From Agromyces sp. S2-1-8 (lineage in GTDB: Bacteria; Actinomycetota; Actinomycetes; Actinomycetales; Microbacteriaceae): a stretch of DNA of 64,000 nucleotides. Positions within the stretch are counted from its first letter, which is position 1, and each line of letters begins with the position of its first letter. A program made the translations under genes and the position numbers. The stretch is taken from NCBI RefSeq assembly GCF_021129215.1, contig NZ_JAJOLP010000001.1, positions 2,542,001-2,606,000 of the forward strand. Reading direction: 5' to 3'. Under the pieces are notes generated by a model. It did not search any database. It was not told the origin of the DNA and worked only from the letters and a program-made list of their open reading frames with translations. Of this stretch, positions 22,822 through 32,417 are shown in pieces.

Positions 22822-24003
22822 ATGACCACCGCAATGCAGAGCACCGCTATGCCCACCGCAGAGCAGCACGGGCTCGTCGCGCACTCCGACGGCGCGTTCG
22901 TCCCGGTCCAGACCCGTTCCGAGCGCTTCCGCTCCGTGAACGTCGAGGACTTCGAGCCGGTCAACGGCCGCGAGCACGAGTGGAAGCTGTCGCCCGTCGC
23001 GGCGTTCGCCGACCTGACCTCGGGTGCGCTCGACGGCTCTCGTCCCGACGTCGAAGCCGATGAGGTCGACGGCGTCGCCGTCTCGTGGATCGCCCGCGAC
23101 GACGCCCGCATCGGCACGGCCGGCACGCCGGAGGAGCGCGCGAGCGCCAACGCCTGGTCGAGCTTCGACGAGGCGCTCCTCATCTCCGTGACCGGTGAGG
23201 ACGACAAGGTCGCGACCGTCACCCGCTCGGGTCTCGGCGCCACGCCTCGCGCGGCCCACACGATCATCGAGATCGCGCCGAACAGCCGCGGCCTCGTCGT
23301 CCTCCGAGGCACCAGCGACGCCCGCCTGTCCGAGAACCTCGAGATCCTCGTGGGCGAGGGCGCTCAGCTCACCGTCGTCTCGCTGCAGGAGTGGAGCGAC
23401 GACTCGGTGCACCTCGCGAGCCAGTTCGCGAAGGTCGGCCGCGACGCCTTCCTCAAGCACATCGTCGTCTCCCTCGGGGGCAAGGTCGTGCGGGTGAACC
23501 CCTCGACCCACCTCGCCGAGCAGGGCGCCGACGTCGAGGCGCTCGGCCTCTACTTCGCCGACGCCGGACAGCACCTCGAGCAGCAGGTCTACGTGCACCA
23601 CGACGCGCCGCACACCAAGAGCCGCGTGACCTACAAGGGTGCCCTGCAGGGCGAGGGCGCGCGCACCGTCTGGATCGGCGACGTGCTCATCGGCCAGAAG
23701 GCGACCGGCACCGACAGCTACGAGCAGAACCGCAACCTCGTGCTCACCGAGGGCACGCGCGCCGACTCGGTGCCGAATCTCGAGATCGAGACCGGCGACA
23801 TCGAGGGCGCCGGCCACGCGTCGGCGACCGGCCGGTTCGACGACGAGCAGCTCTTCTACCTGATGGCCCGCGGCATCCGCGAAGAGGAGGCGCGTCGCCT
23901 CGTCGTGCGCGGCTTCCTCACCGAGGTCGTGCAGAAGATCGGCTCGCCCGAGCTCGAATCGCGGCTCACCGCCGCCATCGAAGCCGAACTGCAGGGGAAC
24001 TGA
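22822..24003 (+). CDS. sufD: Fe-S cluster assembly protein SufD
   Basis: Partner of SufB in the SufBC2D complex. The product is 393 residues. The C-terminal half carries the family pattern [16 protein letters not shown] followed by EEEARRLVVRGF, parallel to the SufB C terminus. The N terminus varies between species; in-frame ATGs at 22834 and 22852 are alternatives, since the AAGGA at the sufB end is closer to a normal distance from a later start. It begins 3 bases after the sufB stop. Confidence 0.95.
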   Translation: MTTAMQSTAMPTAEQHGLVAHSDGAFVPVQTRSERFRSVNVEDFEPVNGREHEWKLSPVAAFADLTSGALDGSRPDVEADEVDGVAVSWIARDDARIGTAGTPEERASANAWSSFDEALLISVTGEDDKVATVTRSGLGATPRAAHTIIEIAPNSRGLVVLRGTSDARLSENLEILVGEGAQLTVVSLQEWSDDSVHLASQFAKVGRDAFLKHIVVSLGGKVVRVNPSTHLAEQGADVEALGLYFADAGQHLEQQVYVHHDAPHTKSRVTYKGALQGEGARTVWIGDVLIGQKATGTDSYEQNRNLVLTEGTRADSVPNLEIETGDIEGAGHASATGRFDDEQLFYLMARGIREEEARRLVVRGFLTEVVQKIGSPELESRLTAAIEAELQGN

Positions 24004-24004
24004 C

Positions 24005-24331
24005 GTGGCATCCGTTCGTGTCTGCGCCGTCGACGAGCTCGTCGAGAACCAGGCGTCGCGATTCGTTCTGGACGGCGTGCCGATCGCGGTCGTGAAGGAC
24101 TCCGCGGGCGATGTCTTCGCGATCGGCGACACGTGCACCCACGGCGACATCTCGCTCGCCGAGGGCTTCGTCGAGGACGACACGCTCGAATGCTGGGCCC
24201 ACGGCTCGAAGTTCTCGCTGAAGACCGGCAAGCCCCTCACCCTCCCGGCCTACGAGCCGGTTCCCGTCTACCGGGTCGAGATCGAGGGCGGCGACGTCCA
24301 CATCGACCCCTCGGTCACGCTGACCGTCTGA
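24005..24331 (+). CDS. Rieske-type [2Fe-2S] ferredoxin in suf operon
   Basis: Small soluble Rieske protein of 108 residues, of the kind related to dioxygenase ferredoxins. Both cluster motifs are intact: CTH (C-x-H) in DTCTHGDISL and CWAH (C-x2-H) in LECWAHGSKF, with the expected spacing of about 17-18 residues. The GTG start has AGGGGA 5 bases upstream and follows the sufD stop by one base. Its place inside the suf operon suggests electron supply for cluster assembly or release; that role is inference. Such a gene is common in actinobacterial suf operons. Confidence 0.93.
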   Translation: MASVRVCAVDELVENQASRFVLDGVPIAVVKDSAGDVFAIGDTCTHGDISLAEGFVEDDTLECWAHGSKFSLKTGKPLTLPAYEPVPVYRVEIEGGDVHIDPSVTLTV

Positions 24332-24381
24332 CCCACGCTGCTCCGGCCGCGGCCGGCTACCGAAAGAGAATTCCCAAGAAC

Positions 24382-25161
<780 letters not shown>

Positions 25162-25169
25162 TCCACGGG

Positions 25170-25175
25170 TAGAAT
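25170..25175 (+). promoter_or_regulatory. -10 box for a leaderless sufT transcript
   Basis: TAGAAT is followed by exactly six bases and then the sufT ATG at 25182. A transcript starting at the A of ATG would have no leader. It lies in the sufC-sufT gap and would let sufT be transcribed apart from the operon. Confidence 0.55.
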
Positions 25176-25181
25176 CGCACC

Positions 25182-25511
25182 ATGGTCACCTCACTCGCGC
25201 CCGAGCGCTACGACGAGGTCTCCGAGGCCCTGAAAGACGTCATGGACCCGGAGCTCGGGGTCAACATCGTCGACCTCGGCCTCATCTACGACCTGGGCTG
25301 GGACGACGAGAACGACGCGCTCGTCATCCACATGACGCTCACGAGCGCCGGCTGCCCGCTGACCGACGTCATCGAGGAGCAGACGGCCGAGGCCCTCGAC
25401 GGGGTCGTCGAGGCGTTCCGCATCAACTGGGTGTGGATGCCGCCGTGGGGCCCCGAACGCATCACCGACGACGGCCGCGACATGATGCGGGCGCTCGGCT
25501 TCGCGATCTGA
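25182..25511 (+). CDS. sufT: MIP18/DUF59-family Fe-S maturation protein (SufT-like)
   Basis: DUF59 protein of 109 residues, the family that includes SufT and PaaD and acts in maturation of some Fe-S proteins. The core VMDPELGVNIVDLGLIYD and the Cys-containing LTSAGCPLTDVIEEQ are clear, and the end WVWMPPWGPERIT is typical of actinobacterial members such as the one that closes the mycobacterial suf operon. It is last in the suf gene run and has its own -10 box and no ribosome site, so it may also be read from a leaderless mRNA. Confidence 0.92.
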   Translation: MVTSLAPERYDEVSEALKDVMDPELGVNIVDLGLIYDLGWDDENDALVIHMTLTSAGCPLTDVIEEQTAEALDGVVEAFRINWVWMPPWGPERITDDGRDMMRALGFAI

Positions 25512-25536
25512 CCCGGTCGCCCGAACCACGAGCACG

Positions 25537-25570
25537 GATGCCTCGTGCAGCAGTCGCTGCACGAGGCATC
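25537..25570. terminator. Bidirectional terminator between sufT and the M3 peptidase
   Basis: A 15-bp perfect stem, GATGCCTCGTGCAGC with a 4-base loop and GCTGCACGAGGCATC, followed by GTTT, lies between convergent genes. Confidence 0.8.
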
Positions 25571-25573
25571 GTT

Positions 25574-27634
25574 TCAGGTCAGGCCGCGGCGAGCGAGCAG
25601 CGCGTCGATCCGCGGCTCGCGGCCGAGGAAGGCGCGCACGGACTCGCGCGGATCGCGCGAGCCGCCCGGGCCGAGGATCTCCGCCCGGAACCGGTCGCCG
25701 TTCTCGCGCGTCGCGCCGCCGTGCTCCTCGAACCAGGCCATGATGTCGGCGCCCGGCACCTCGCTCCAGACGTACGAGTAGTAGCCCGCGTCGTAGCCGC
25801 CCGCGAAGACGTGGGCGAAGTAGCCGCTCGAGTACCGCGGCGGCAGCAGCGGGTCGGCGAGCCCGGCGGCGTCGAGCACCGCGCGCTCGAATTCCGCGAC
25901 GTCGGCGGGCGCCAGTGCCGCGGCGGTCTCTGCGTCGAGCCGGTGCCAGGCCTGGTCGAGGATCGCGGCCGCGAGGTATTCGGTCGTCGAGAATCCCTCG
26001 CCGAACGTGCGCGACGCGAGGAGGCGCTCGACGAACTCGGTGGCGAGCCGTTCTCCCGTCTCGTGGTGCACCGCATAGTTCCCGAGGACCTCGGGCCGCA
26101 GCATCCAGAGCTCGTTCACCTGGCTCGGCAGCTCGACGAAGTCGCGGAAGACGTTCGTGCCCGCGGCGCTCGGGAACCGCACGCGCGCGAGCAGCCCGTG
26201 CAGGGCGTGGCCGAACTCGTGGAAGAGCGTCTCGGCCTCGTCGAAGGTGAGGAGCGTCGGGTCGCCGTCGGCGGGCTTCTGCACGTTGAGGTGGTTGACG
26301 ACGACGGGCAGGTCGCCCGTGAGCTCCGACTGCTCGACGAGGGAGCTCATCCAGGCGCCGCCGCGCTTCGAGGAGCGCGCGTAGAGGTCGAGCACGTACA
26401 GCCCGACGGCGGCGCCGTCCGCCTCGCTCACCTCGAACACCCGCGCGTCGGGGTGGTGGCCGACGAGGTCGGGCCGTTCGGCGAACCGGAGCCCGTAGAG
26501 CAGGGTCGCCGCGTGGAACACGCCGTCTCGGAGCACCCGGTCGGCCTCCAGGTACGGGCGCATCGCCGCGAGGTCGACGTCGTGGCGTTCGGCCCGTTCG
26601 CGCTGGGCGAGGTAGATCCAGTCGGATGCCTCGAACGGGCGCAGTCCGTCCCGCTCGGCCCGTCCGGCGAGGGCGGTCGCCTCTCGCTGCGCGTTCGCGA
26701 TGGCGGTCGGCGCGAGCCTCCCGAGCAGTTCGGCGACGGCCTCGGCCGTCCCGGCGGTCTCGTCGGCGGTGACCGCGCTCGCGTGGTCGGCGAAGCCCAG
26801 CAGCTTCGCCCGCTCGGCGCGGAGCGCGACGAGCGCGAGCAGGATCTGGCGGGTGTCGTGGTCGCCGCCCGAGGTGCCGCGACCCCGCGACGCGGCGAAC
26901 AGCCGGTCGCGCGACGCTGGGGAGTCGAGCTCGGCGAGTGCGGGCTGTTGCGTCGACAGGACGAGGGGGAGGAGCCAGCCGTCGAGCCCGCGTACCACCG
27001 CCGCCGCACGAGCCGTCGCGCGGCGCCGGTCGTCGAGCCCCGCAAGGTCGTGTTCATCGGTGAGATGGAGCGCCCGCTCGTTGGTGTCGGCGAGGAGCGT
27101 CTGCTGGAAGGCGGTCGTGAGTCCGGCGATGCGTTCGTTGAGGCGTTCGAGCGCGGCGCGCCCGTCGGGGTCGAGTCGGGCGCCGGCGAGCACGGCGACG
27201 CGATGCCGGCGGCGCAGCAGGTATGACTCGTCGTCGGCGAGCTCCAACCCGCCGGCGTCGAGTCGCGCGACGAGCGCGTCGATTCGCGCGAACAGGCGGG
27301 GTTCGAGAAGCAGCGCGTCGCGGTGCGCGGCGAGTCTCGGCGCGAGTTCGGCCTCGATCGCGTCGACGGCCTCGTCGGCGTCGGCCGAGCTGCGGTTCTC
27401 GAAGACCGGGAGCACCCGGCGGAGCGTCGCGCCGGAGCGCTCGAGGGCGACGATCGTGTTCTCGAACGTCGGCACGTCGGCGTCGCCGGCGATGCGGTCG
27501 AGCTCTTCGCGCTGCTCGCCCATGCCGAGTTCGAGCGCCTCCCGGAAGTCGGCGGGGGTGATGAGCTCGAACAGGGGCAACCGGTACGGGAGCGGACTCG
27601 GGTCGAGCAGCGGGTTGCGATGGGCGTCGTCCAT
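25574..27634 (-). CDS. dcp: M3-family zinc metallopeptidase (Dcp-like)
   Basis: Thimet oligopeptidase-family enzyme that cleaves short peptides, most like peptidyl-dipeptidase Dcp (686 residues against about 680). The zinc site HEFGH lies in ETLFHEFGHALH, and the third ligand is expected in the following ELPSQVNELW region. No signal peptide is visible, so it is likely cytoplasmic. A TAGTGT box six bases before the ATG and no ribosome site suggest a leaderless message. It is a single gene between the sufT terminator and a divergent small gene. Oligopeptidase rather than dipeptidase action is possible. Confidence 0.9.
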   Translation of the reverse strand: MDDAHRNPLLDPSPLPYRLPLFELITPADFREALELGMGEQREELDRIAGDADVPTFENTIVALERSGATLRRVLPVFENRSSADADEAVDAIEAELAPRLAAHRDALLLEPRLFARIDALVARLDAGGLELADDESYLLRRRHRVAVLAGARLDPDGRAALERLNERIAGLTTAFQQTLLADTNERALHLTDEHDLAGLDDRRRATARAAAVVRGLDGWLLPLVLSTQQPALAELDSPASRDRLFAASRGRGTSGGDHDTRQILLALVALRAERAKLLGFADHASAVTADETAGTAEAVAELLGRLAPTAIANAQREATALAGRAERDGLRPFEASDWIYLAQRERAERHDVDLAAMRPYLEADRVLRDGVFHAATLLYGLRFAERPDLVGHHPDARVFEVSEADGAAVGLYVLDLYARSSKRGGAWMSSLVEQSELTGDLPVVVNHLNVQKPADGDPTLLTFDEAETLFHEFGHALHGLLARVRFPSAAGTNVFRDFVELPSQVNELWMLRPEVLGNYAVHHETGERLATEFVERLLASRTFGEGFSTTEYLAAAILDQAWHRLDAETAAALAPADVAEFERAVLDAAGLADPLLPPRYSSGYFAHVFAGGYDAGYYSYVWSEVPGADIMAWFEEHGGATRENGDRFRAEILGPGGSRDPRESVRAFLGREPRIDALLARRGLT

Positions 27635-27640
27635 CCGTCA

Positions 27641-27646
27641 ACACTA
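27641..27646 (-). promoter_or_regulatory. -10 box for a leaderless M3 peptidase transcript
   Basis: On the minus strand TAGTGT is followed by six bases and the ATG at 27634. Confidence 0.45.
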
Positions 27647-27728
27647 CGGGCGCGGCCGATCGGGGCGGCGGCGCGTGGATCCGTGTCGCCGCGCGCCGCC
27701 GGGCTTCTCATCCGCGCGTCGCGCGCGC

Positions 27729-27734
27729 CATGAT
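27729..27734 (+). promoter_or_regulatory. Possible -10 box for the DUF1905 gene
   Basis: CATGAT lies exactly six bases before the ATG at 27741, the same geometry as the other leaderless candidates. It deviates from TAnnnT at its first base, so support is weaker. Confidence 0.35.
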
Positions 27735-27740
27735 CGATCC

Positions 27741-28181
27741 ATGACCGTTCGCATCAGCACCGTGCTCGTCCCGTTCGGCCCGGCGACCGCCCTCGAACTG
27801 ACCGATGCCCAGGTCGACGCGCTCGGCGGCGGAAAGCGCGCCGCGGTCGTCGTCGGCATCGCCGGCCGCACCGCGCGGGTGCGCCTGGCCGTGATGGACG
27901 GCCGCAACGTCATCGGGCTGTCGAAGGCGGTGCGCGCCGAGCTCGGCGTCGACATCGGTGATGCGGTCGAGGCGACCGTCGACCTCGACACCGCCGAGCG
28001 CGCGGTCGACGTGCCGGCCGACCTCGCGGCCGCCCTCGACGCCGAGCCGCCCGCGAGGAGGGCCTTCGAGGCGCTGTCGTACTCGCGGCGGAAGGAGCTC
28101 GCACGCGGCGTCGCCGAGGCGAAGCGCCCCGAGACGCGCGAGCGCCGGATCGCGGCCGCCGTCGAAACGCTGCGCGCGTAG
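27741..28181 (+). CDS. YdeI/OmpD-associated family protein (DUF1905)
   Basis: 146-residue protein with an N-terminal DUF1905 beta-barrel-like part (residues about 5-90, with GRTARVRLAVMDGRNVIGLS) and a C-terminal OmdA/YdeI-type helical motif, ALSYSRRKELARGV ending in RRIAAAVETLRA. The family is widespread, but no biochemical role is firmly known. The start ATG was chosen because it begins the DUF1905 homology; the frame is open far upstream, antisense to the M3 peptidase. It is followed after 9 bases by a methyltransferase gene with its own -10. Confidence 0.8.
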   Translation: MTVRISTVLVPFGPATALELTDAQVDALGGGKRAAVVVGIAGRTARVRLAVMDGRNVIGLSKAVRAELGVDIGDAVEATVDLDTAERAVDVPADLAAALDAEPPARRAFEALSYSRRKELARGVAEAKRPETRERRIAAAVETLRA

Positions 28182-28184
28182 GCT
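28179..28184 (+). promoter_or_regulatory. -10 box for a leaderless methyltransferase transcript
   Basis: TAGGCT overlaps the stop of the preceding gene and is followed by six bases and the ATG at 28191. There is no ribosome site. Confidence 0.55.
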
Positions 28185-28190
28185 CGGGTC

Positions 28191-29012
28191 ATGGAGAGCG
28201 AATCGCCGTCGACCCGCGACGCGTACACCCACGGCCATCACGCGAGCGTCCTGCGCATCCACGCGTGGCGCACCGTCGAGAACTCGGCGGCGTACCTCGC
28301 CCCGCATCTCGATGCCGGCGCCCGCATCCTCGACGTCGGCTGCGGCCCGGGCACGATCACCGTCGACCTCGCGCGCCGCGTGCGCCCGGGAAGGGTCGTC
28401 GGCATCGACGCGTCTGAAGACGTCGTGGCGCAGGCCGCCGGCCTCGCAGCGAGCGAGGGGGTCGGCAACGTCGAGTTCCGCACGGGTGATGCCTACGCGC
28501 TCGACGTCGACGACGACGCCTTCGACGTCGTGCACGCCCACCAGGTGCTGCAGCATCTCGCCCGGCCCGTCGACGCGCTGCGCGAGTTCCGGCGCGTGCT
28601 CAGGCCCGGGGGACTGCTCGCCGTACGCGACGTCGACTACGGCGGGATCATCTGGAGCCCGGCCTCGGCGGGCCTCGATCGCTGGCTCGCGCTGTACCAC
28701 GACGTGCACGACTGGAACGGCGGCGACGCTCACGCCGGCCGCCACCTCAAGCGGTGGGCGCGCGAGGCGGGATTCGCCGACGTGACCGCGTCGGGCTCCG
28801 TCTGGGTGTTCGCGAGCGACCTCGAGCGCGAGTGGTGGGGCGGTTCGTGGGCCGAGCGGGCGACCGAGTCGAGCTTCGCCGCACACGCGATCGAGTCGGG
28901 ACACTCCAACCCCGACGAGCTCCGGCGGGTCGCGCAGGCGTGGCGCGACTGGGCGGCCGATCGTGACGGGTGGCTGCTCATGCCGCACGGCGAGGTGCTC
29001 GCCCGGGCCTGA
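28191..29012 (+). CDS. Class I SAM-dependent methyltransferase
   Basis: 273-residue methyltransferase of the UbiE/Coq5-like group. Motif I ILDVGCGPGTITVDLA (about residues 43-58), the acidic residue of motif II in VVGIDASEDVV, and the later motif FDVVHAHQVLQHLARPVDA are all present, and LREFRRVLRPGGLLAVRDV is the usual post-motif strand. No substrate can be inferred from sequence or neighbours. It probably uses a leaderless message. Its stop lies 24 bases from the convergent small gene after GNAT. Confidence 0.88.
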   Translation: MESESPSTRDAYTHGHHASVLRIHAWRTVENSAAYLAPHLDAGARILDVGCGPGTITVDLARRVRPGRVVGIDASEDVVAQAAGLAASEGVGNVEFRTGDAYALDVDDDAFDVVHAHQVLQHLARPVDALREFRRVLRPGGLLAVRDVDYGGIIWSPASAGLDRWLALYHDVHDWNGGDAHAGRHLKRWAREAGFADVTASGSVWVFASDLEREWWGGSWAERATESSFAAHAIESGHSNPDELRRVAQAWRDWAADRDGWLLMPHGEVLARA

Positions 29013-29036
29013 GCGGGTACCGCCGGTCGAGGAGCG

Positions 29037-29261
29037 CTACCAGTCCTCGTCGGCGTCGAGCGCGTCGGCGATGACCTCGCGAACGACGGTGCCGTCGTCG
29101 AGCTCGGCGATCGGGCGTCCCTCGAGCCAGGTGAGGGTCCAGTGGCGACCAGCGGGATCGCCCTCGAACGCGGCCTCGGCTGCGGCGATGCGCGGACGGA
29201 GGTCGCCCGGCACCGAGGCCGGAGGCTCGTCGCCGAACGCCCACCTCGTGCCGAGTCGCAT
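29037..29261 (-). CDS. Conserved hypothetical protein, 74 aa
   Basis: I do not recognise a named family. The product is 74 residues, acidic, with no membrane segment: it starts MRLGTRWAFGDEPP, has a central HWTLTWLEGRPIAELDDGT and an acidic end DALDADEDW. Its ATG shares a base with the GNAT stop (TGATG), so translation is probably coupled, and it forms the end of a valS-GNAT-small-gene unit. The tight coupling and sensible codon use argue that it is real; function is unknown. Confidence 0.65.
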   Translation of the reverse strand: MRLGTRWAFGDEPPASVPGDLRPRIAAAEAAFEGDPAGRHWTLTWLEGRPIAELDDGTVVREVIADALDADEDW

Positions 29262-29707
29262 CAGGCCTCCATCTCGTAGGTCACCCAGCTCGTGCGCTTC
29301 GCGAGGCGGTCGTAGAGCTGCTGCGCGGTCTCGTTGTCGGCGGCCGTGATCCACGCCACGCCCCCGTGGCCGACCTCGGCGGCGCGAGCGTGCACGAACT
29401 CGATGAGCGCACGGCCGGTGCCGGTGCCGCGCTGCGACTCGGCCACGTAGAGGTCGTCGAGGTACATGCCGTAGGTGGCGCTCAGCGACTCGGGGACCTG
29501 GCGGAAGTGCGCGAGCCCGACGGGCGTGCCCTCCTCGTCGACGGCGAGCGCGGCCTGCAGCGGATTGTGCTCGTCGCGCAGCCAGTTCCAGACGATGAGC
29601 GCCTTCTGGTCGTCGAGCTCGGTCTCGTAGAACGTGCAGTACGCCTCGAAGAGCGGCAGCCAGCCGAAGAAGTCGTCGTCTCCGGCCATCCGGATCTCGT
29701 TGGTCAT
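29261..29707 (-). CDS. GNAT-family N-acetyltransferase
   Basis: 148-residue acetyltransferase. The acetyl-CoA binding motif A is ESQRGTGTGRALIEFV (Q/R-x2-G-x-G), preceded by the beta-strand MYLDDLYVA, and motif B is VAWITAADNETAQQLYDRL. The acceptor is unknown. It starts 8 bases after the valS stop and runs into the 74-residue gene, so it is likely co-transcribed with valS; a link to translation or amino-acid metabolism would be speculation. Confidence 0.88.
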   Translation of the reverse strand: MTNEIRMAGDDDFFGWLPLFEAYCTFYETELDDQKALIVWNWLRDEHNPLQAALAVDEEGTPVGLAHFRQVPESLSATYGMYLDDLYVAESQRGTGTGRALIEFVHARAAEVGHGGVAWITAADNETAQQLYDRLAKRTSWVTYEMEA

Positions 29708-29715
29708 GGTTCCCC

Positions 29716-32298
29716 CTATTCGGACGGCGCCTCGAAGACGACGTCGCGGACGTCGAACTCGTCGGCCTCGGTGAAGGCGAGCTCGGCGATGCGCCCGACC
29801 GCGCGCAGGTCGGATGCCACGTGCTCGAGCAGCGCGGTCGTCGCGGCGGGCGCGGCGATCGTCGCGTGGGCGACGGGCGTCTTCTGCGAGGCCTTGACGT
29901 CGGTCTTCGCGCGCCGGATACCGGTGAGCGCGAGGCTCGCGAGCTCGAGCAGCTCGCCGCTCGCCTCACCGCGGGACGAGAGCTCGTCGGCGGTCGGCCA
30001 GGCGGCCCGGTGCACCGAGCCGTCGTGCGACCAGCTCCACGCCTCCTCGGTGGCGAACGGGATGACCGGGGCGAAGAGCCGCAGCAGCACGCCGAGCGCC
30101 GTCTTCAGCGCGGCGACGGCCGAGGCCTGCTCGGGGCTGGGCTCGCCGTACGCGCGCTCCTTGACGAGCTCGAGGTAGTCGTCGCAGAAGGTCCAGAAGA
30201 AGGTCTCCGCGACCTCGAGCGCACGAGCGTGGTCGTACGACTCGAGCGCGCGGGTGGCGCGGTCCACGACCGTGGCGAGCTCGGCGAGCATGCTGCGGTC
30301 GACGGGCACCGTCACCGGGGCGTCCGCCGAGCCCTCGAAGCCGAGGATGAACTTCGCGGCGTTGAGGACCTTGATCGCGAGCCGGCGCCCGATCTTCACC
30401 TGGGTCGGGTTCTGCGGGTCGAACGCGGCGTCGGTGCCGAGTCGGCTCGACGCGGCCCAGTAGCGCACGGCGTCGGAGCCGTGCTGCTCGAGCAGTCCGG
30501 CGGGCGTCACGACGTTGCCCTTCGACTTCGACATCTTCTTGCGGTCGGGATCGACGATGAAGCCCGAGATCGCCGCGTTCGCCCACGGCGCGACCCCGTG
30601 CTCGAGCTCGGCGCGCAGCGTCGTCGAGAAGAGCCAGGTGCGGATGATGTCCTGGCCCTGCGGGCGCAGCGAGTAGGGGAAGACGAGGCTCCAGAGCTCG
30701 GGATCGCGCTCCCAGCCGCCCGCGAGCTGCGGGGTGAGCGACGAGGTCGCCCACGTGTCCATCACGTCGTGCTCGCCGATGAAGCCGCCGGGCGCTCCGC
30801 GCTGCGCCTCGTCGTAGCCGGGCGCGGGTGCGGACGACGGGTCGACGGGCAGCAGGTCCTGGGTGGCGACGATCGGTTCGTCGAACACGGGGTCGCCCTG
30901 CGCGTCGAGCGGGTACCAGACGGGGATGGGCACGCCGAAGAAGCGCTGGCGCGAAACGAGCCAGTCGCCCGAGAGGCCGCCGACCCAGTTGTCGTAGCGC
31001 ACGCGCATGAAGTCGGGGTGCCAGTCCATCTCGCGGCCGTGCGCGAGGAGTCGCTCGCGCAGCGCCTCGTCGCGCGCGCCGTTCTTGATGTACCACTGGC
31101 GCGTCGACACGATCTCGAGCGGCTTGTCGCCCTTCTCGAAGAACTTCACCGGATGGGTGATCGACTTCGGGTCGGCGAGCAGGTCGCCCGAGTCGCGCAA
31201 CTGCTGCACGACCGCCTGCTTCGCGCTGAACGTGGTCTTGCCGGCGAGCTCGGCGTACGCCGAGCGCCCCGCCTCGGAGGTGATCGCCTCGGGCGCCTCG
31301 GCGATGACCCGGCCGTCGAATCCGATGATCGCGCGGTTGGGCAGGTCGAGCTCGCGCCACCAGACGACGTCGGTCACGTCGCCGAAGGTGCAGATCATGG
31401 CGATGCCGGTGCCCTTGTCCTTCTGGGCGAGGTGGTGCGCGACGACCGGCACCTCGACGCCGAACACCGGCGTCGTCACCGTCGTGCCGAAGAGGGGCTG
31501 GTAGCGCTCGTCGTCGGGATGTGCCACGAGCGCGACGCACGCGGGGATGAGCTCGGGCCGGCTCGTCTCGATCTCGACGATGCCGCCGTCGGGGCGGTGG
31601 AACGACACCCGGTGGTAGTGCCCAGGCTGCTCGCGGTCTTCGAGCTCGGCCTGGGCGACGGCGGTGCGGAAGGTCACGTCCCACAGCGTCGGCGCGAGCG
31701 CCTGATAGGCCTCGCCGCGCTCGACGTTGCGGACGAACGCGAGCTGCGAGGTGAACAGCGCCTCGTCGGCGATGGTGCGGTACGTCTGGGTCCAGTCGAC
31801 CGAGAGGCCGAGCATGCGCCAGAGCGCCTCGAACTGCTGCTCGTCCTCGACGGTCAGTCGCTCGCAGAGCTCGATGAAGTTGCGGCGCGAGATCGGCACC
31901 TGGTCGGCGGCCTTCGTCGACTTGCCGTCGCCGCCCTCGAACGGCGGCACGAAGTCCTCGACGTAGGGGAGAGTCGGGTCGCAGCGCACGCCGTAGTAGT
32001 TCTGCACGCGGCGCTCGGTCGGCAGGCCGTTGTCGTCCCACCCCATCGGGTAGAACACGTGCTTGCCGCGCATGCGCTGGAAGCGGGCGACGACGTCGGT
32101 GTGGGTGTACGAGAAGACGTGGCCGATGTGCAGCGAACCCGAGGCCGTCGGCGGGGGAGTGTCGATCGAGTAGATGCACTCGCGCGTGGCCGATCCGCGG
32201 TCGAACCGGTAGGTGCCCTCACGCTCCCACGCGCCTCCCCAGACCGATTCGAGGCCTTCGAGAGCGGGCTTGTCGGGGATGCGCGAGGTGTCGGTCAT
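29716..32298 (-). CDS. valS: Valyl-tRNA synthetase
   Basis: Class I synthetase that charges tRNA-Val and edits mischarged threonine. The product is 860 residues. HIGH-type motif: GSLHIGHVFSYTHTD near residue 45; the KMSKSKGN loop is in the second half; the CP1 editing domain lies between them, and the C-terminal anticodon-binding domain follows. It ends without the long coiled coil seen in some bacteria. ATG 32298 has a GGAG site 7 bases upstream; a much longer open frame beyond it is unsupported. A TAGGCT -10 lies 63 bases upstream. GNAT follows after 8 bases. Confidence 0.96.
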   Translation of the reverse strand: MTDTSRIPDKPALEGLESVWGGAWEREGTYRFDRGSATRECIYSIDTPPPTASGSLHIGHVFSYTHTDVVARFQRMRGKHVFYPMGWDDNGLPTERRVQNYYGVRCDPTLPYVEDFVPPFEGGDGKSTKAADQVPISRRNFIELCERLTVEDEQQFEALWRMLGLSVDWTQTYRTIADEALFTSQLAFVRNVERGEAYQALAPTLWDVTFRTAVAQAELEDREQPGHYHRVSFHRPDGGIVEIETSRPELIPACVALVAHPDDERYQPLFGTTVTTPVFGVEVPVVAHHLAQKDKGTGIAMICTFGDVTDVVWWRELDLPNRAIIGFDGRVIAEAPEAITSEAGRSAYAELAGKTTFSAKQAVVQQLRDSGDLLADPKSITHPVKFFEKGDKPLEIVSTRQWYIKNGARDEALRERLLAHGREMDWHPDFMRVRYDNWVGGLSGDWLVSRQRFFGVPIPVWYPLDAQGDPVFDEPIVATQDLLPVDPSSAPAPGYDEAQRGAPGGFIGEHDVMDTWATSSLTPQLAGGWERDPELWSLVFPYSLRPQGQDIIRTWLFSTTLRAELEHGVAPWANAAISGFIVDPDRKKMSKSKGNVVTPAGLLEQHGSDAVRYWAASSRLGTDAAFDPQNPTQVKIGRRLAIKVLNAAKFILGFEGSADAPVTVPVDRSMLAELATVVDRATRALESYDHARALEVAETFFWTFCDDYLELVKERAYGEPSPEQASAVAALKTALGVLLRLFAPVIPFATEEAWSWSHDGSVHRAAWPTADELSSRGEASGELLELASLALTGIRRAKTDVKASQKTPVAHATIAAPAATTALLEHVASDLRAVGRIAELAFTEADEFDVRDVVFEAPSE

Positions 32299-32360
32299 GA
32301 TGCTCCGGTTCGATATCTGCGGCACCGAGTCCGTGATGAGGTGCCTGAATGTGACGCTCA

Positions 32361-32366
32361 AGCCTA
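32361..32366 (-). promoter_or_regulatory. Candidate -10 box for valS
   Basis: On the minus strand this is TAGGCT, 63 bases before the valS ATG. It gives a leader of about 55 bases. No T-box motif is seen in that leader, unlike ileS. Confidence 0.5.
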
Positions 32367-32385
32367 GCGGAGCGCACCGGGGAAC

Positions 32386-32402
32386 GCCCCGTGAGGCGGG
32401 GC
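32386..32402 (-). terminator. Weak hairpin between the ABC operon and valS
   Basis: GCCCCG and CGGGGC with a 5-base loop lie just after the stop of the ABC ATPase gene (minus strand). The stem is only 6 bp with no T tract, and other pairings compete. Confidence 0.3.
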
Positions 32403-32417
32403 TGCGGCGCGGCGCGG

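Noticed and set aside
21325-24240. A 971-codon open frame on the minus strand across sufB and sufD
   Set aside because: It is antisense to two certain genes, has no family motif and is Arg/Val/Asp-rich, as expected from the codon bias of high-GC genes read backwards.
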